Shown here one piece after another: positions 11,656 to 23,400 of a DNA stretch of 64,000 nucleotides (position 1 is the first letter of the stretch; every line of letters starts with the position of its first letter). Source of the stretch: Nereocystis luetkeana. Taxonomy: Eukaryota > Sar > Phaeophyceae > Laminariales > Laminariaceae. The notes beneath the pieces are model-generated. The model searched no databases and was not told where the DNA came from. It saw only the letters and a program-made list of their open reading frames with translations. The position numbers were made by a program, and so were the translations under genes. The stretch spans positions 3,524,953-3,588,952 of the forward strand of contig JARUPZ010000035.1 of the NCBI GenBank assembly GCA_031213475.1, read 5' to 3'.

Positions 11656-11729
11656 TACGTCGGTTGGTTGGTTGGGCTGCTCGGCTCGCACCGGCTTCGG
11701 CTTCACGAAGTTGTTCGTTGTTGATGGTG

Positions 11730-12015
11730 TTGGATATCGTATCGAAGTTTCGATATATCGAAATGTCGAACTTCCGATATATCGATATATCGAACGTGTG
11801 TTGCCCCTGCACCCCCTGGCACCCCCGTGTGCTTTTGTTTTGCCGATGCTGAACGAAAGCTTCGATGCACCTATTCCCGATATCGTATCGATGACTTTTT
11901 GCGGTGATCGGTGTCGTATCGATTACTTTTTCCGTGTATCTGTATCGTATCGGTTAGTTTTTCCGTCTATCGGTATCGTATCGGTTAGTTTTTCCGTTTA
12001 TCGGTATCGTATAAA
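11730..12015. repeat. ATCGTATCG-rich minisatellite
   Basis: TATCGATATATCGA-type units, then four units like TCGGTATCGTATCGGTTAGT plus TTTTCCG of about 31 bp. Confidence 0.72.
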
Positions 12016-12149
12016 CTATTTCTTGTGCTTACTGACATCGTGTCCACAAGTTTCACCAGACATTGTTCATAGGCATCGTATCTTACACTATCACGAACAA
12101 AGGAGCGTGTGATTGGACTATTAATACCTGGTAGTGATTAACGTATCAT

Positions 12150-12440
12150 CAGTAGAGCTGTGAGTTGGCTTGCCAAAAAATCGCCAGGTAGGTATCCGTC
12201 AGCTAGGTATTATTGCTACAGTAGTTGCAGCGATGCCAACTATCCTGTGTTTCCTTGTTCATGGAAGGCTTCTTTGCCATCTACAGGGTGCACGTTTTCC
12301 CGAGAGACCAGTCAGTCAGGCAGGGAGAGAGAGAGGTAGAGAGAGACAGAGAGAGAGAGAGAGAGCTGAGAGGCCTACCGCAACTCATGGCGCATCGAAA
12401 CCCATCGCCATCGATGGTGCCGGTGCCGAAGGCCATTGGT
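12150..12440. repeat. hAT-like family 5' part
   Basis: AGAGCTGTGAGTTGGCTTGC at 12154, then GCGATGCCAACTATCCTGTG, GGAAGGCTTCTTTGCC and CATCGCCATCGATGGTGCCG. This matches the order in the 51474 element. A (GA)n run lies at 12328-12366. Confidence 0.5.
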
Positions 12441-12889
12441 GTTTGTTTAGTCTTGTCTTTTGTGCTTTTCAACCATCTGATAACCAGCCGTGACGTCCTT
12501 CCAACTCCCAGCTTTACCAATAACGTGCTACCAGGTACATACTGTTGATAACATACAGGAAATAAGGCTGCTGAGGTATTCGAACTTTGATATAATCGGA
12601 TGGCTCTCTCTCGACCATCATCTTTCCGAAAACACGTGTGAATACCATTATGTACGTAAATATAAGGAACACTTACATTGAATAGTAGTATATAATTGGT
12701 ACCTATATTTCAGGACCGCTTGTGGGAAAAGGGAGCCCTGAAGAACGATTGCGCTCCTGTGCGAACTTCGACTCTCTTTTTACGGTAGTACGTTAGTGGC
12801 ATGGCTGCGAGTTGGGTTAACCTCCCGTGTTAACTCTGACATTTGCTATCAAGCGGAGCTTTTGTTCCGGGTCGGAGTGGTTATTGTTA

Positions 12890-13262
12890 TTAGATGGCTG
12901 GGGAAGGGGTTGCCAGCCAACTGACTTTTAGTCGACTATATAGTCGGCTGACCCTACTCTACTACTGTACGCAGTTGGCTTCATGCCACACGCACACCCA
13001 ACAAAAAAATGGAAACACACAGCTGTACGAGAGCGGGTCTGCCTTCGGCACTGCCCGTGGGGTCCAGCACCATTGATGGCGAGCGGTTCCGACGCACCAA
13101 TTGTTGCAATACGTATGTACATATAGTCATCTCAGGTCTCTCTCCCCACCTGAGCTGGTGTTGACGGGGAAATGCGCACCCCGTAGCAAGGAAGCCAACC
13201 TCCCATAAACAAGGAAAACCTCATGGCCGGATAGTTGGCACCGCTGAAGCTAACTATAATAC
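12890..13262. repeat. hAT-like family fragments
   Basis: GTTGCCAGCCAACTGACTTT at about 12908 and CGGATAGTTGGCACCGCTGA at about 13227 are pieces of the same family. In between are short decayed pieces (GCCGAAGGCA type inverted near 13050). No gene seen. Confidence 0.4.
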
Positions 13263-13271
13263 CTCGCCGAC

Positions 13272-13379
13272 TATTACGGGGGACCATAGTAAATAGGACC
13301 TATGGTACACACAAAACCTATATATTTGCCTATTTTTACCAACAATATTTGGTCCTATTTACTATGGTCCACAGTAATA
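13272..13379. mobile_element. TA-MITE (ACGGGGGACCATAGT family)
   Basis: About 108 bp. Ends TATTACGGGGGACCATAGTA and ACTATGGTCCACAGTAATA; core CACAAAACCTATATATTTGC. TA at both ends fits the mariner-type target. Confidence 0.8.
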
Positions 13380-13426
13380 TAGTGATCTACCAGGTACGTG
13401 GTACCTGGTGTTAACAAGTGCATGCG

Positions 13427-13520
13427 ACTTTTTAGGGCTGCAGTCCCGTTTTTTGGGACAAACTACTTAGAATTGGAGTTGTTTGTCCCCAAAACGGGAC
13501 TGCGGTTCTAAAAAGGGTTA
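13427..13520. mobile_element. Hairpin MITE copy
   Basis: CTTTTTAGGGCTGCAGTCCC to CTGCGGTTCTAAAAAGGGTT. Confidence 0.8.
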
Positions 13521-13614
13521 ATAGTTCATCGACTTTTTAGTGATCCACCTCACAGCTTGTAACAGTCAGCGAACTGCAGCTTGTACCAATCAGCGAACTT
13601 GTTAGTCTTGGCTG

Positions 13615-13710
13615 TTACCCTGTTAGTACTGCAGTCCCGTTTTTGGGACGAACTACTCAGACTTTGAATGGTTTTGTCCCGGAAACGGGACGGTGGTGCT
13701 AAAAGGGTGA
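13615..13710. mobile_element. Hairpin MITE copy, diverged
   Basis: TACCCTGTTAGTACTGCAGT to GACGGTGGTGCTAAAAGGGT. Confidence 0.75.
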
Positions 13711-13845
13711 ATAAAAAAACTCATTCCGAGCTACAAACGTGCCAGTCAGATTGAAAAAAAAAAGACACAGAGCTCCGCGAATTACCGCACGCAATGGACC
13801 GTGCCACCTGCAGCCTGCGCAGTTAATACAAGAGTTGCAGGGGAC

Positions 13846-13941
13846 CATATTAAATAGAACCTACGGTACCCACTAAAACCTATATATTTCCCTATTTTTA
13901 CTCACAATATTTGGTCCTGGGTACTATGGTCCCCCGTAATA
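13846..13941. mobile_element. TA-MITE copy
   Basis: GGGGACCATATTAAATAGAA to ACTATGGTCCCCCGTAATA; 5' end slightly decayed. Confidence 0.78.
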
Positions 13942-13944
13942 GTA

Positions 13945-14130
13945 CAGCAGTGGTGTGCCGGTCCCTCTATAGTGCCGGGTGAGCAGCGCCGGTTGCACCG
14001 CTACTTATAGTGTGCCTGTGGTATTGATTATTGTGCGGAGTAATTAGTGCCGGTTGGTTGCCGCTACATATAGTGCCGGTATTGTTGGTTGGCGCGTACA
14101 TGCCGGCACGAGTAACCACTTCTTCTGTAG
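13945..14130. repeat. GTGCCGGT repeat cluster
   Basis: CTATAGTGCCGGGTGAGCAG, TAGTGCCGGTTGGTTGCCGC and TATAGTGCCGGTATTGTTGG. Same family as 43510-43810, 16060-16200, 56720-56850 and 63240-63290. Confidence 0.65.
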
Positions 14131-14170
14131 TAGCGAGTACCTGATACCAGTACGTGGTTGTCGGCGACGT

Positions 14171-14360
14171 AACCCTTTTAGGACCCCAGTCCCGTTGTTG
14201 GGGCAAATCACTTGGAATTAGGCTGGTTTGTCCCCTAGTCGGGACTGCGGTACTAGAGGGGTTATGACCCTTTTAGGACCGCAGCCCCGTTTTGGGGGCA
14301 AACTACTTGGAATTTGAGTGGATTGCCCCCAAAACGGGGCTGCAGTTCTGAAAGGGTTAA
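14171..14360. mobile_element. Two hairpin MITEs side by side
   Basis: Copies 14171-14264 and 14266-14360, nearly abutting (GGGGTTATGACCCTTTT). Both show the CAGTCCCG/CAGCCCCG arm. Confidence 0.8.
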
Positions 14361-14376
14361 TGCCCAACCATCTCAC

Positions 14377-14750
14377 AGCCATGCTGATTGGTGTAGGAAA
14401 AAGAACTTTTGAGTCGGCACGATTTCAGCCACCAACTATTGATAGTTATTAGTCCGACCAATGGTTAGTCGTTTCCTGGAGGTGCCGACTATCCAACTCA
14501 TTGGGTTTCCATACGTGCATACGTGTAGGAAGGGTTGCTGAATTCGGGATACATTTTTATTGTTATTTGGGGGGGCACCCCTCGACAGGGAGGGCAAATT
14601 GGTCTCGCCTTTCGCAAGTGGGCAAGTCAGCTGGCCGTCAGGTGGAATCGCCAGCGGACTTGCCGACTAAATTCAGTTAGTTGGTTAGCAGCGCCTACCG
14701 ATTGGTTATAAGTCGTGAAATCCTGGTGAGTCACAGCTCTACGATACCTG
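14377..14750. repeat. hAT-like family relative
   Basis: Contains CCGACCAATGGTTAGTCG, GTGCCGACTATCCAACTCAT, GGGTTTCCATACGTGCATAC and the end GTGAGTCACAGCTCTAC. Pairs with 16360-16690 over about 300 bp. Confidence 0.5.
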
Positions 14751-14965
14751 GTAGGTAGTATGAGACGATTGGCGAAGAATGTAGATTTGTTTTTATCTAC
14801 AGGTATGTACCAGGTATATCACGCCAGGTATTAGTGAATGTTCATGCTGCTGCTGTAAAGTATGCTACTGGCATGTATGCAGGTGATCGCGGTTTGACCC
14901 TTTCCCCCCTCACTTTTCACTGTAGTATTTTAACAGTATTAATAGTAAGCGTACACGGGAACCTG

Positions 14966-15075
14966 TTACGGGGGACCATAGTAAATAGGACCGAACATGG
15001 TTCGTAAAAATAGCGATATAGGAAAGGTTTTTTGTCTGTACCGTAGGTCCTATTTGATACAGGTCCCCGGAAATA
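14966..15075. mobile_element. TA-MITE copy, decayed 3' end
   Basis: TTACGGGGGACCATAGTAAA to TACAGGTCCCCGGAAATA. Confidence 0.72.
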
Positions 15076-15139
15076 GTAGCCGGAACCAAATGTGGTTTCC
15101 AAGCGTAGAGGGGACAATACCGTGTATAACTCACACGCT

Positions 15140-15310
15140 GGCGATAGCACCCCCCCGCGAGAGCGTACTGAATACGACGAGCGATACGTCTAGACATGCA
15201 ACCTTCTCGGCGAAATATTTCCAAAGCCGCCATTTTTCGTTGTGTGTGCGTGCTCCCCAGGTTTTTGAGGAAACCCGGTCGGGAACTCGTCCCAGGGGGT
15301 GCGTTATCTT
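15140..15310. repeat. GTGATAA family copy
   Basis: GCGTACTGAATACGACGAGC, GAGGAAACCCGGTCGGGAAC and CGTCCCAGGGGGTGCGTTAT match 2345-2600. Confidence 0.65.
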
Positions 15311-15312
15311 GA

Positions 15313-15404
15313 CACGTTTAGGACCCCAGTCCTGTTTTGGGGACTAATCTCTTGGAATTAGACTGCTTTGTCCCCAAATCGGGACTGCGGTACTAAAAGG
15401 GTTA
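15313..15404. mobile_element. Hairpin MITE copy
   Basis: ACGTTTAGGACCCCAGTCCT to CTGCGGTACTAAAAGGGTT. Confidence 0.78.
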
Positions 15405-15687
15405 AGTGTCATGCTACACGGTACCAATGGTATCTCTTTTGGGTCCATCTTGGTTCCCGATTCCTGTACTGTAGGAGCATACTGTGTTAGTAGTATTTAG
15501 AACAATTTGTGATTTATATAACATGAGGAATAGTACGGTTTTTGGAGAGCAATGGTGGGTTCTGATTATGACTATTGTTCCCCTCCGCAAGTATGGCAAG
15601 ACCAGGGCAGACCTTGAGGCCCCCGAAAAGAGGTCTTTCTTTCTGACGCGCCCGGAAAGACCCGTCTCCCACTCCTAGCATCTTGTC

Positions 15688-15690
<3 letters not shown>

Positions 15691-15731
<41 letters not shown>
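15691..15731. repeat. (CTG)n microsatellite
   Basis: About 13 CTG units. Confidence 0.92.
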
Positions 15732-15882
15732 ATGTAGGTGGCGCCGAAAAGTCTGCCACTGGGGCTTCTCCCGCCTCCCGAACCGCGTTTATTCGCCGAC
15801 ACCAAATAGGTCGCATGTGCCGGCATCAGGTAATTCGCACGCCCCCCCCCCCCCCCCCCTCCCTGTCAGAGGGGTGCGCCTT

Positions 15883-15975
15883 AACCCTTTTAGGACCGCA
15901 GTACCCGTTGTGGGGACAAACCGCTCAATTTCTAAGTAATTTGTCCCGAAATCGGGACTGCAGTTCTAAAAGGGT
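15883..15975. mobile_element. Hairpin MITE copy
   Basis: AACCCTTTTAGGACCGCAGT to ACTGCAGTTCTAAAAGGGT. Confidence 0.8.
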
Positions 15976-16359
15976 GTATCCCTGAGAACCTCTTCTCGTA
16001 CCCCCGGGGAGAATTATCCGAATGAGAAATATATATGAGGGGTTATGTATAGTGCGGGCTATTGTATGAACCATGTGGTGGAAGCGGGGGCCGAGCCGTA
16101 CGGAGCGCAGTAGTGGCTCCTCTCTTATTTGGTGCCGGTGTGTGCGAGCCAGCAATGCCGGCACGATACCGGCAGCCGGCACTATTCCGCACACAGACGC
16201 ACTGGTTAGTCCCATCTGTTCCAGTCTATATATAAAGTATAAACATTGCGGCAATGATTATGTATCCTGCAGTAAATCTGCTCGCGTGGTTCCAGGTACT
16301 ATTGTAGTAGTTTGTCCTCCTGAGCGTGGGCATAGCTCTAAAGGGGAATGACTTGAAGT

Positions 16360-16690
16360 CACCGTCCAGTTGTTGGTCGGACTGTTAATAATACAGTAGT
16401 TATTAATGGTCGCTTCCTGAGGGTGCACCTGCCCAACTTATTGGGGTTTCCATACATACGTGTAGAAAGGATTGCTGAATGCGGGATACATTTTGCGTTG
16501 TTTGGGCGCCCCCCCCCCTCGGCCGGGGAGGGCTGATATGGCTCACCTCGCTCGCCTGACTTGAGTTGGCAAGTCGGCTAGCCATCAGCTGGATTCGCTG
16601 GCCAACTTGCCGACTAAAGTCAATTAGTTGGCTGACGGCATCTACCCATTAGCTGTTAGTCGTGAAGTCCTCCCGACTCACGGCTGAGGG
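16360..16690. repeat. hAT-like family relative
   Basis: Shares AAGGATTGCTGAATGCGGGA, a GGCGCCCCCCCC run, TTAGTTGGCTGACGGCATCT and GACTCACGGCTG with 14377-14750. Confidence 0.5.
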
Positions 16691-16872
16691 TTTCAGCGTT
16701 CGCCTTTACCTGCGTGAGCTCCGGCGAGGTGGGGGGGGAGAGAAAGGAAGACGCCCCTCGCGGCGACCATGGCTTGTCCAGAACTATCAATGCTATATTC
16801 CCAATCATTGCCAAACATTGGTGTTGCAGGTCCATCCAAACCACCAACACCCCCCCCACCCCCTCTCCTGAG

Positions 16873-17133
16873 CCGCAGCTCACCCTTCATGCGACTCACC
16901 GAACACCTCACGGCGCAGCGCGCTTGGTGCAAGCAGTGCCTGCCTGGTCGGTGAACACCCGATGTGCCGCGTGCCGGCATTGTTGGGATGCGAGGGTCTA
17001 TGGTCATACGCCTATGGCCATGCATGATATCGAGTACCCCCCCCCCCTCCCCCCCCCCCCCCCCCCCCCAGGAGCGCTGGTCATACGACTACGGCCATGC
17101 ATGATAATGATTACACCCCCCCCCCCCCCCCCC
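16873..17133 (+). mobile_element. SINE-like retroposon and a second 3' fragment, both with poly-C
   Basis: The body starts at GCAGCTCACCCTTCATGCGA. The first tail is GATATCGAGTACCCCCCC, ending near 17069. A second 3' end (CATACGACTACGGCCATGCA to GATTACACCCCC) occupies 17082-17133. The LINE tail at 17134 follows directly. Confidence 0.7.
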
Positions 17134-17250
17134 CCGTCTCGAAAGAGATGCGCGGTCAATGGTCGAATGACGTAAGGCAAGCAACAAATGAGTACGCCCC
17201 CCCCCCCCCCCCCCCCCCCCCCCCCGCCCCCCCGCCCCCCCCGCGCGCGC
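17134..17250 (+). mobile_element. LINE 3' tail with a long C-rich tail
   Basis: GTCTCGAAAGAGATGCGCGG, then CAAGCAACAAATGAGTACGC, then about 50 bp of nearly pure C. It follows immediately on a SINE-like 3' fragment with its own poly-C run. Confidence 0.7.
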
Positions 17251-17292
17251 GCGCTCGAAAACGCCTGTTTGTCCTGCTCCTGCTTGTGGAAG

Positions 17293-17400
17293 CCCCATCA
17301 ACGACATCCTGGACAAGGATTCGTTCACCCTCGAAGAGATTCTCGCTCAGGATGAAGTCTTGCAGGAGGTCAAGAGCGTCAACATCAAGCTCGTCGAATT
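17293..17400 (+). CDS. SAPS gene exon a (N-terminal LDK...EEIL block)
   Basis: The acceptor AG is at 17291-17292 after a pyrimidine-rich stretch; the donor GTAAGG follows 17400. The reading gives PINDILDKDSFTLEEILA followed by a QDEVLQEVKSVNIKLVE segment, the conserved start of the SAPS domain (family form: LL-DKE-FTLEELLDEDE--QECK). The first base completes a codon begun in an unseen upstream exon, and the last two bases plus the first of the next exon make Phe. Just upstream are two poly-C tails of retroposons, so the intron before it is crowded with insertions. Confidence 0.85.
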
Positions 17401-20400
17401 GTAAGGATCCTGAATACCTGATTGCTTGAAATGGATGGGTCGGATGTTCGATAATTACTTTTGAAATTGGATATTAGATGTTGAAATCGGATATTGGGTT
17501 TGGATGTTGAATGTTGGAAGTGGATGTTGAATGCTGGGAGTGGGTGGCGAATGTTGGAATTGGATAGCGAATGTTGGAACTGGGTATTCGATGTTGGAAT
17601 TGGATATTGAAAATCGCCATCCGTCCGTCCGTCGGTCGATCTTTCCGTCGGTCGGTCTCTCCGTCGGGCACTTCCTAACCCCCCCCCCCCCCCCCCCCCC
17701 CGCAATTTCGCCTCACAAGCGGTTTTTAGTAGGATGCAACTCACCCTTCATGCGACTACTCGCCGCACACCTCACCGCGCTTCGCGCATGGTGCAAGCAA
17801 GCAATATCTGCCTGGTCGGCGAAAATCCGACGTCTCAGTCCCGGCATAGTAGGGATGCGAGGGTCTATGGTCATACGACCAGGGCCATGCACGGTATCGA
17901 GTACCCCCCCCCCCCCCCCCCCCCCCCCCGCCTTCAACCCTAACACGTACCCCCCCTCCAACCCCCCCCCCCCCCTCCCTTCTATCGCCCTTGTGCCCTC
18001 CGTCTGCCCGTCGGTCGGTTTCTCCGTCTCGGCATTCCCGGTGGCTTGGCGTGTGGGACACCATGCACCCCCCGCTCTCACGTTCGTTTGGCGTGTTTGG
18101 TGGTTTTGGTAGCCTGAGCAAGGAGTCGAGCGTACGCGACATGATGGCGTACCTCTCGGAGGCGCCGGCAGAGGGGTCGTCAGACAACCGCCTCTTCAAG
18201 TGAGTTTTTTTCTTTTTTTCTTGCTCTCTTTACTATTGTGGCGGCTTTGCTTTTTTTGTTCGGGTTTTTATGAGGTTTATTTAAGGGCTCAGGTGTTTGT
18301 GTAGTTTTTTTTTCAAGGTGGCTTTAGAATCAGCTTCTGGCTCTTTGTTTTTTTGGCTTGTCGGCTTTGGTTCTATTAATAGGCTTTGGCTTGTGTCTTC
18401 AGCTTTTGGCTTTTTGTCTTTAAATGGTTTTTTTTTGTCTCTGGCTTCTGTCCTTGGTTGCTGGCTTTGTCTTTGGCCTTTGCATTTGAACGGACCTACG
18501 TTTTTACGCCGTTTTTGTTTGTCGATGACGTTGCGTACACACCAGCAGCAGGTATGTGCAGTAGGTGAAGACAGTAGGCTCAGTAGGCACGTACTTACAG
18601 CGGTACGGGACAACAGTAGGTGCAGTAGGTACGCACGTTCAGCAGCAGTCTTTGCCCTCTTGGATTCGCCGTAGCCTTCCACCCTAGCCTTTGCCGTTCT
18701 GGTAGCCTTTCCTATGCAGTAGCGCAAGCTACATCCCAAACTGTTTTCCCTCCCCATCGTGTTCGGTGTGGTATGGTGTCGCGCGCCTCTTGACAAGTAG
18801 ATGATTAATTTCACTTCATGGTCTAGCTCTTGTTTTGGCAGGTATCTTGCCGACCCTGTATGGTATACTGTAGCTCCTGTTGACGAGTGTAAGCTGCAGT
18901 ATCTACTCAGGCACATGTCTTCCTGGATCGGATCTGTACTCTATGAAGTGAGGAGCTAGATCATCTGCAGTGGACAGATACATGATACTGTATGATCTGT
19001 ATGATCTGTATGATCTGTATAAGGTGTGGAAGGTCGAAGGCTGACATGACGAACTCGGTTTCGAGAGTCTTGACTGTTGGTGCGTAAAATGCTGCCGTGT
19101 ACGTATTTGTAGAGAGAGAGAGAGAGAGGGGTTTCGACTCTCATCGCGGCGTTCTTGTTTTTAGTTCGCCGTGCTTTATTTTCCACGCTGACGTCGCTAT
19201 GCCGCTGACCCTCTCGCCCCCTCCCTTCTCCTGCACTCCCGCCCCCGCTCGTCTTCTGGCGGGTGGGTCAACAGGTTTCCTTACATGTCTTGCGAGGTTA
19301 TCTGCTGCGAGGTGCCTGATATTCTGAAGGCCGTGGCGAACGAAAATGACCCCGATCCCCTGAGAAGGCTTTTTTCTCTGCTTGACGGGGAGGGGGACAT
19401 CGACGCTCACCGAGCCGGGTACTTGGAAAAGGCGAGAGTTGGTTTGGTTGGGTTTGGTTTGGTTTGTTTCGATCCTGGTTGTTGCTGTCGAAATCCGACG
19501 GTAGTACATGTGGCGGAGGAAGCTTTGTTTGTACGTGTGTCTCTTCATTGGTAAGACGAGTCTGTACGGAACTTGGATGTGCTCGATGTCTTGGAATACC
19601 GTAAGTAGACGTAGTCCTGCGACCAGGTATATAACACCAAAAACGGCAATAGCACAAACGCCAACACCGACCAACGCCGAGATCAGCCACACACACCACC
19701 AACATCCACTCCCACCACTACCACCCGACAATACCACCATCAACACCAACATAACCACCACTACCTCCACCACCACAATCGAGCACAACCACCACCCCCA
19801 CCCCCCACCACCGCCAACATCATCATCAAACACTACCACCACCATCAACACCACCGACACCATCAACCACCACCACCACCACCACCACCACCCCCACCCC
19901 CACCCCCACCCACCCCACCCCCCCCCACCACCCACCACCAACACCACCCCCCCTGTTATATGTAGGTTGGGTTGGCGTCAGTTGGCAACGACACTGTGAA
20001 ACATGCCGCTCATTACTTGAGCTAGACAACTAGGGTACCATTTTTTTTCTTTTCTTGGGCGGTCGGTCACAGCTGGTGGTCGAGTTAGATCATTTGTGCG
20101 AGGTAAAGAACCTTTACTCCGTCATTTGTGCGAGGTAAATAACCTTTATTCCGCACAGGGGGAATGATCGTATCAAGTAGTGTTTATGGTATGGCACCCA
20201 AGGGGCAGTTACATAGTACTTTCATTGCTGTGGAATTGCCTACACCGGAAATTAAATCAACTCATTAAAGCTGTCGTCCATGTGCAAGTCCGCCTCACAA
20301 GCGGTCCTTACTGTAGTAGGATGCAGCTTACCCTTCGTGCGACTTGCCAGACACCTCACGGCGCTCCGCGCTTGGTGCAAGCACTGTCTGCCTGGTCGAT

Positions 20401-23400
20401 GAAAACCCGACATGCTCCGTTCCGGCATTGTAGCGATGCGAGGGTCTATGGTCACACGACTACCTCCATGCATGAGATTGGGTACATCGCTCCTATCGAG
20501 TACACCCCCCCCCCCCTACCACCACCACCACCAAACACCACCACCACCACTCCACCCCCCACCCCCTCGCTCCCTACCCTCCCCCTCCCCCATTAGTATT
20601 ACCATGTTTTTTCCACATTCCACGTCGCTTCTGACAAGGCCTAACCATTGCTACGTACAGGTGGTGACAGTGCTGCTCAAGCACAGGTGCGGGCCGACAA
20701 CGGCCTTCGTGAACGAGAACGGACTGGACCTCTTCCGCAAGATGGTCAGGCACCTCGGAAACTTCTCGGTGATGCAGGTGGCGAAGCTGCTGCTGCTGCC
20801 CAAGTACGCCGCCCTCGAAGGTAAGCGAGCGGGGGCTTGCAGGGGGGGGTGTACTCGATGTTCATGCATGGCCGTGTCATTGTATGACCATATATAGACC
20901 CTCGCATCCCTACCATGCCTAGACGGAGCACGTCAGGTTTTCAACGACCAAGCAGGCTTGCATGGAGTGGGGGGGTGGGGGGTGGGGGGGAGTATGTCGC
21001 CCTTCAAGGTAGTTCAGCTGAGACGTGCTAGGGGAGGGAGAGGGGTTGGAAATATGCCGCTCTTCAAGATTAGTAAGCCGAGGCGTGCAGAGGGCGGGGG
21101 GGCGGGGGGGCGGGGGGGGGGGTGCAAGTATGCCGCCCTTCGAGGTAAGCAAATCGAGGCGTGAGGCGGGGGGGTAGGGTTGTTTCTACTAGTCTTATGA
21201 TGTGCCGTTAAAATACGCATGTGTGGAACTTCTCGGTGATGCTGGTGGTGCAGCTGCTGCAGCTGCTGCTGCTGCTGCTGCTGCCCAAGCGTGTCTCCCT
21301 CCAAGGTATGCGAGTCGAGCCGAGGCGTGCGGAGGGTGGGGGGTGGGGGGGTAGTTCCAGCTATGCTGTTGGGGTGTATGTGGAGAAGCTGGCTTATTCG
21401 TCTACCCAGTTGGAAGTTTAGAGGAATCTTGTGACGGACTTGAATACAAAAATGAGACGCATTTGTAACAATTTACCTAAAATGGTGACAACAGCGTACC
21501 CGGGCTGCTGTGTTGATCAAGTGCCCGAAAATTACGATGCAGAGGAGTTACACGAAACCAGCGAAGCAGCACTCCTTTCGCATCGTACTCGTATAAGTCT
21601 GCTACGTGGTCACACTTTTAGATAAACGGCTGATTATACTGGGCGCGGGTACTTTATCTTATTTCGTTTTGTTGATTTCGTTTAATGAATCGTTTTTTTT
21701 TTCCCCCCCCAAATCATTGTTTCGTGTTGCTTTTTCACGTTTCCCCCGTGTTTTCGTGTGTTTCGAACATGCCTTGTCGTTTTATCGCTTTATCGTTTTT
21801 TTTTTTTTTTCTTTAATATTTCGCCCCCCAAGCACACAACAGGAAAGGGGGAGAAGGCATGATAGACTTTTCTTCAGTTCATGCATGTAGTTGGAGAAAA
21901 CAAACGGAATGCGCACCCGAATGCTGGAGGTGCCCTTTACTAGGAGAAGGAATGGTGCCCCGTCTCGAAAGGGATGCGTGTCAATGGTGTAATGACTGCA
22001 GCAAGATGAGTAACAAATATACCCCCCCCCCCCGACTCTGGCAGACATCGACGCAGCCGCCCTCATGGGAGATAGCCGCGGCATCGATGGCTCGGAGGGA
22101 GGGGGCTTCCTCTCCGTATGGTGTAACTGGTCTGACAACCCAGAAATTCTCCGGGCGCTACTGGCGGAGTTCGGGAATACGGGAGCGGGGGCGGGAGGAG
22201 TTGCTAGTGGTGATGGCGGTGGACGGGGCGGGAGGGGGGGGGAGGTGGACGGGGTAGCGGCGGAAGCGGGGAGAAGGGCTGATGAGGCGAAGGGGGATGC
22301 TGGGGGCGGGGGAGGGGACGAAGAGGAGGAGGATGGGGAGCGGGTGAACCTGCGCATGCATTTGTCGGAGGTGTGTATGCGTAATCGACCTTTTATTTAT
22401 TTCAACGTACGTACTTGTATTTGCTTTGTATAGTTGCCATGTATGTACTTGTGTTCGTTGGATTTTTTTTGTTTTGTTTTTTTTTCGTTCAGAGCTCTAT
22501 TGTTGGTTTGTTTTATGCGTTGATTTCAGTTGGTTGTTTGTTTTGTTGTTCGTTTCAGGCTAAGGACGCACGAGTATTTAACTTCGTGTAATTCATCTAC
22601 ATGCGTTGATTGGTTTATTTTGTACAGCAGTCGTTCCATTTAGTGGCTTATTTATTTGTTCATGTTGTTGTTTATGTGTTCGGCTGCTTGGTTGCTCGGT
22701 TGCTCGCTCGCTTGCTTGCTTGATTGTTTGATTGATTGACTGATTGATCGATTTATTTATTTATTTATTTCGGTAATTTATTTTTGCGAGCGTCTGCGTC
22801 TGCGATGTCGCCGGCGTCGTCGCCGCCCCCCCCTCCCCGTACCTGTTGTATTTGTGTCCGTGATTTGAGTGTGTTGTATGCATTCCGTGACTTGTGGTTT
22901 TGGGTATATTGCATACATCGGACAGACTAGATCACAGATCAGATCAGATCAGATCCCCATTTCTTTATATACTTCGTATATAAATATATTTGGCACACTT
23001 GGTAAGGTGTGCGTCCATGGTTTGTGTGTAGTATTGGTGCTCATGACTGCGGGTATGCTGCATAGATCAGACAGATCGGATCAGATCAGATCAGAAAAGA
23101 TCAGATCAGATCAGAAAAGATCAGATCGGACCAGACCAGATCAGATCTCCTTTTCATTATGTATATGTTTGGCACACTCTGCAGCTGTGTAGCGATTTCG
23201 TTGCTTTCAAACCTGTACTGATTTGTAAGGCAACTCTGAAAAAAACGACACACCCCATAGTAGAAGGCGCGATCGAATTATCACACCAAGCTTGAAAACA
23301 TGAGTTTTGAGTAATTTTTCGATCTCACAGCTTCATTTTTGTTCCTTCATTTTTTTTTTTTTCCTTCATTGTTTTTTTTTTCCTTCAATTGTTTTTTCTC

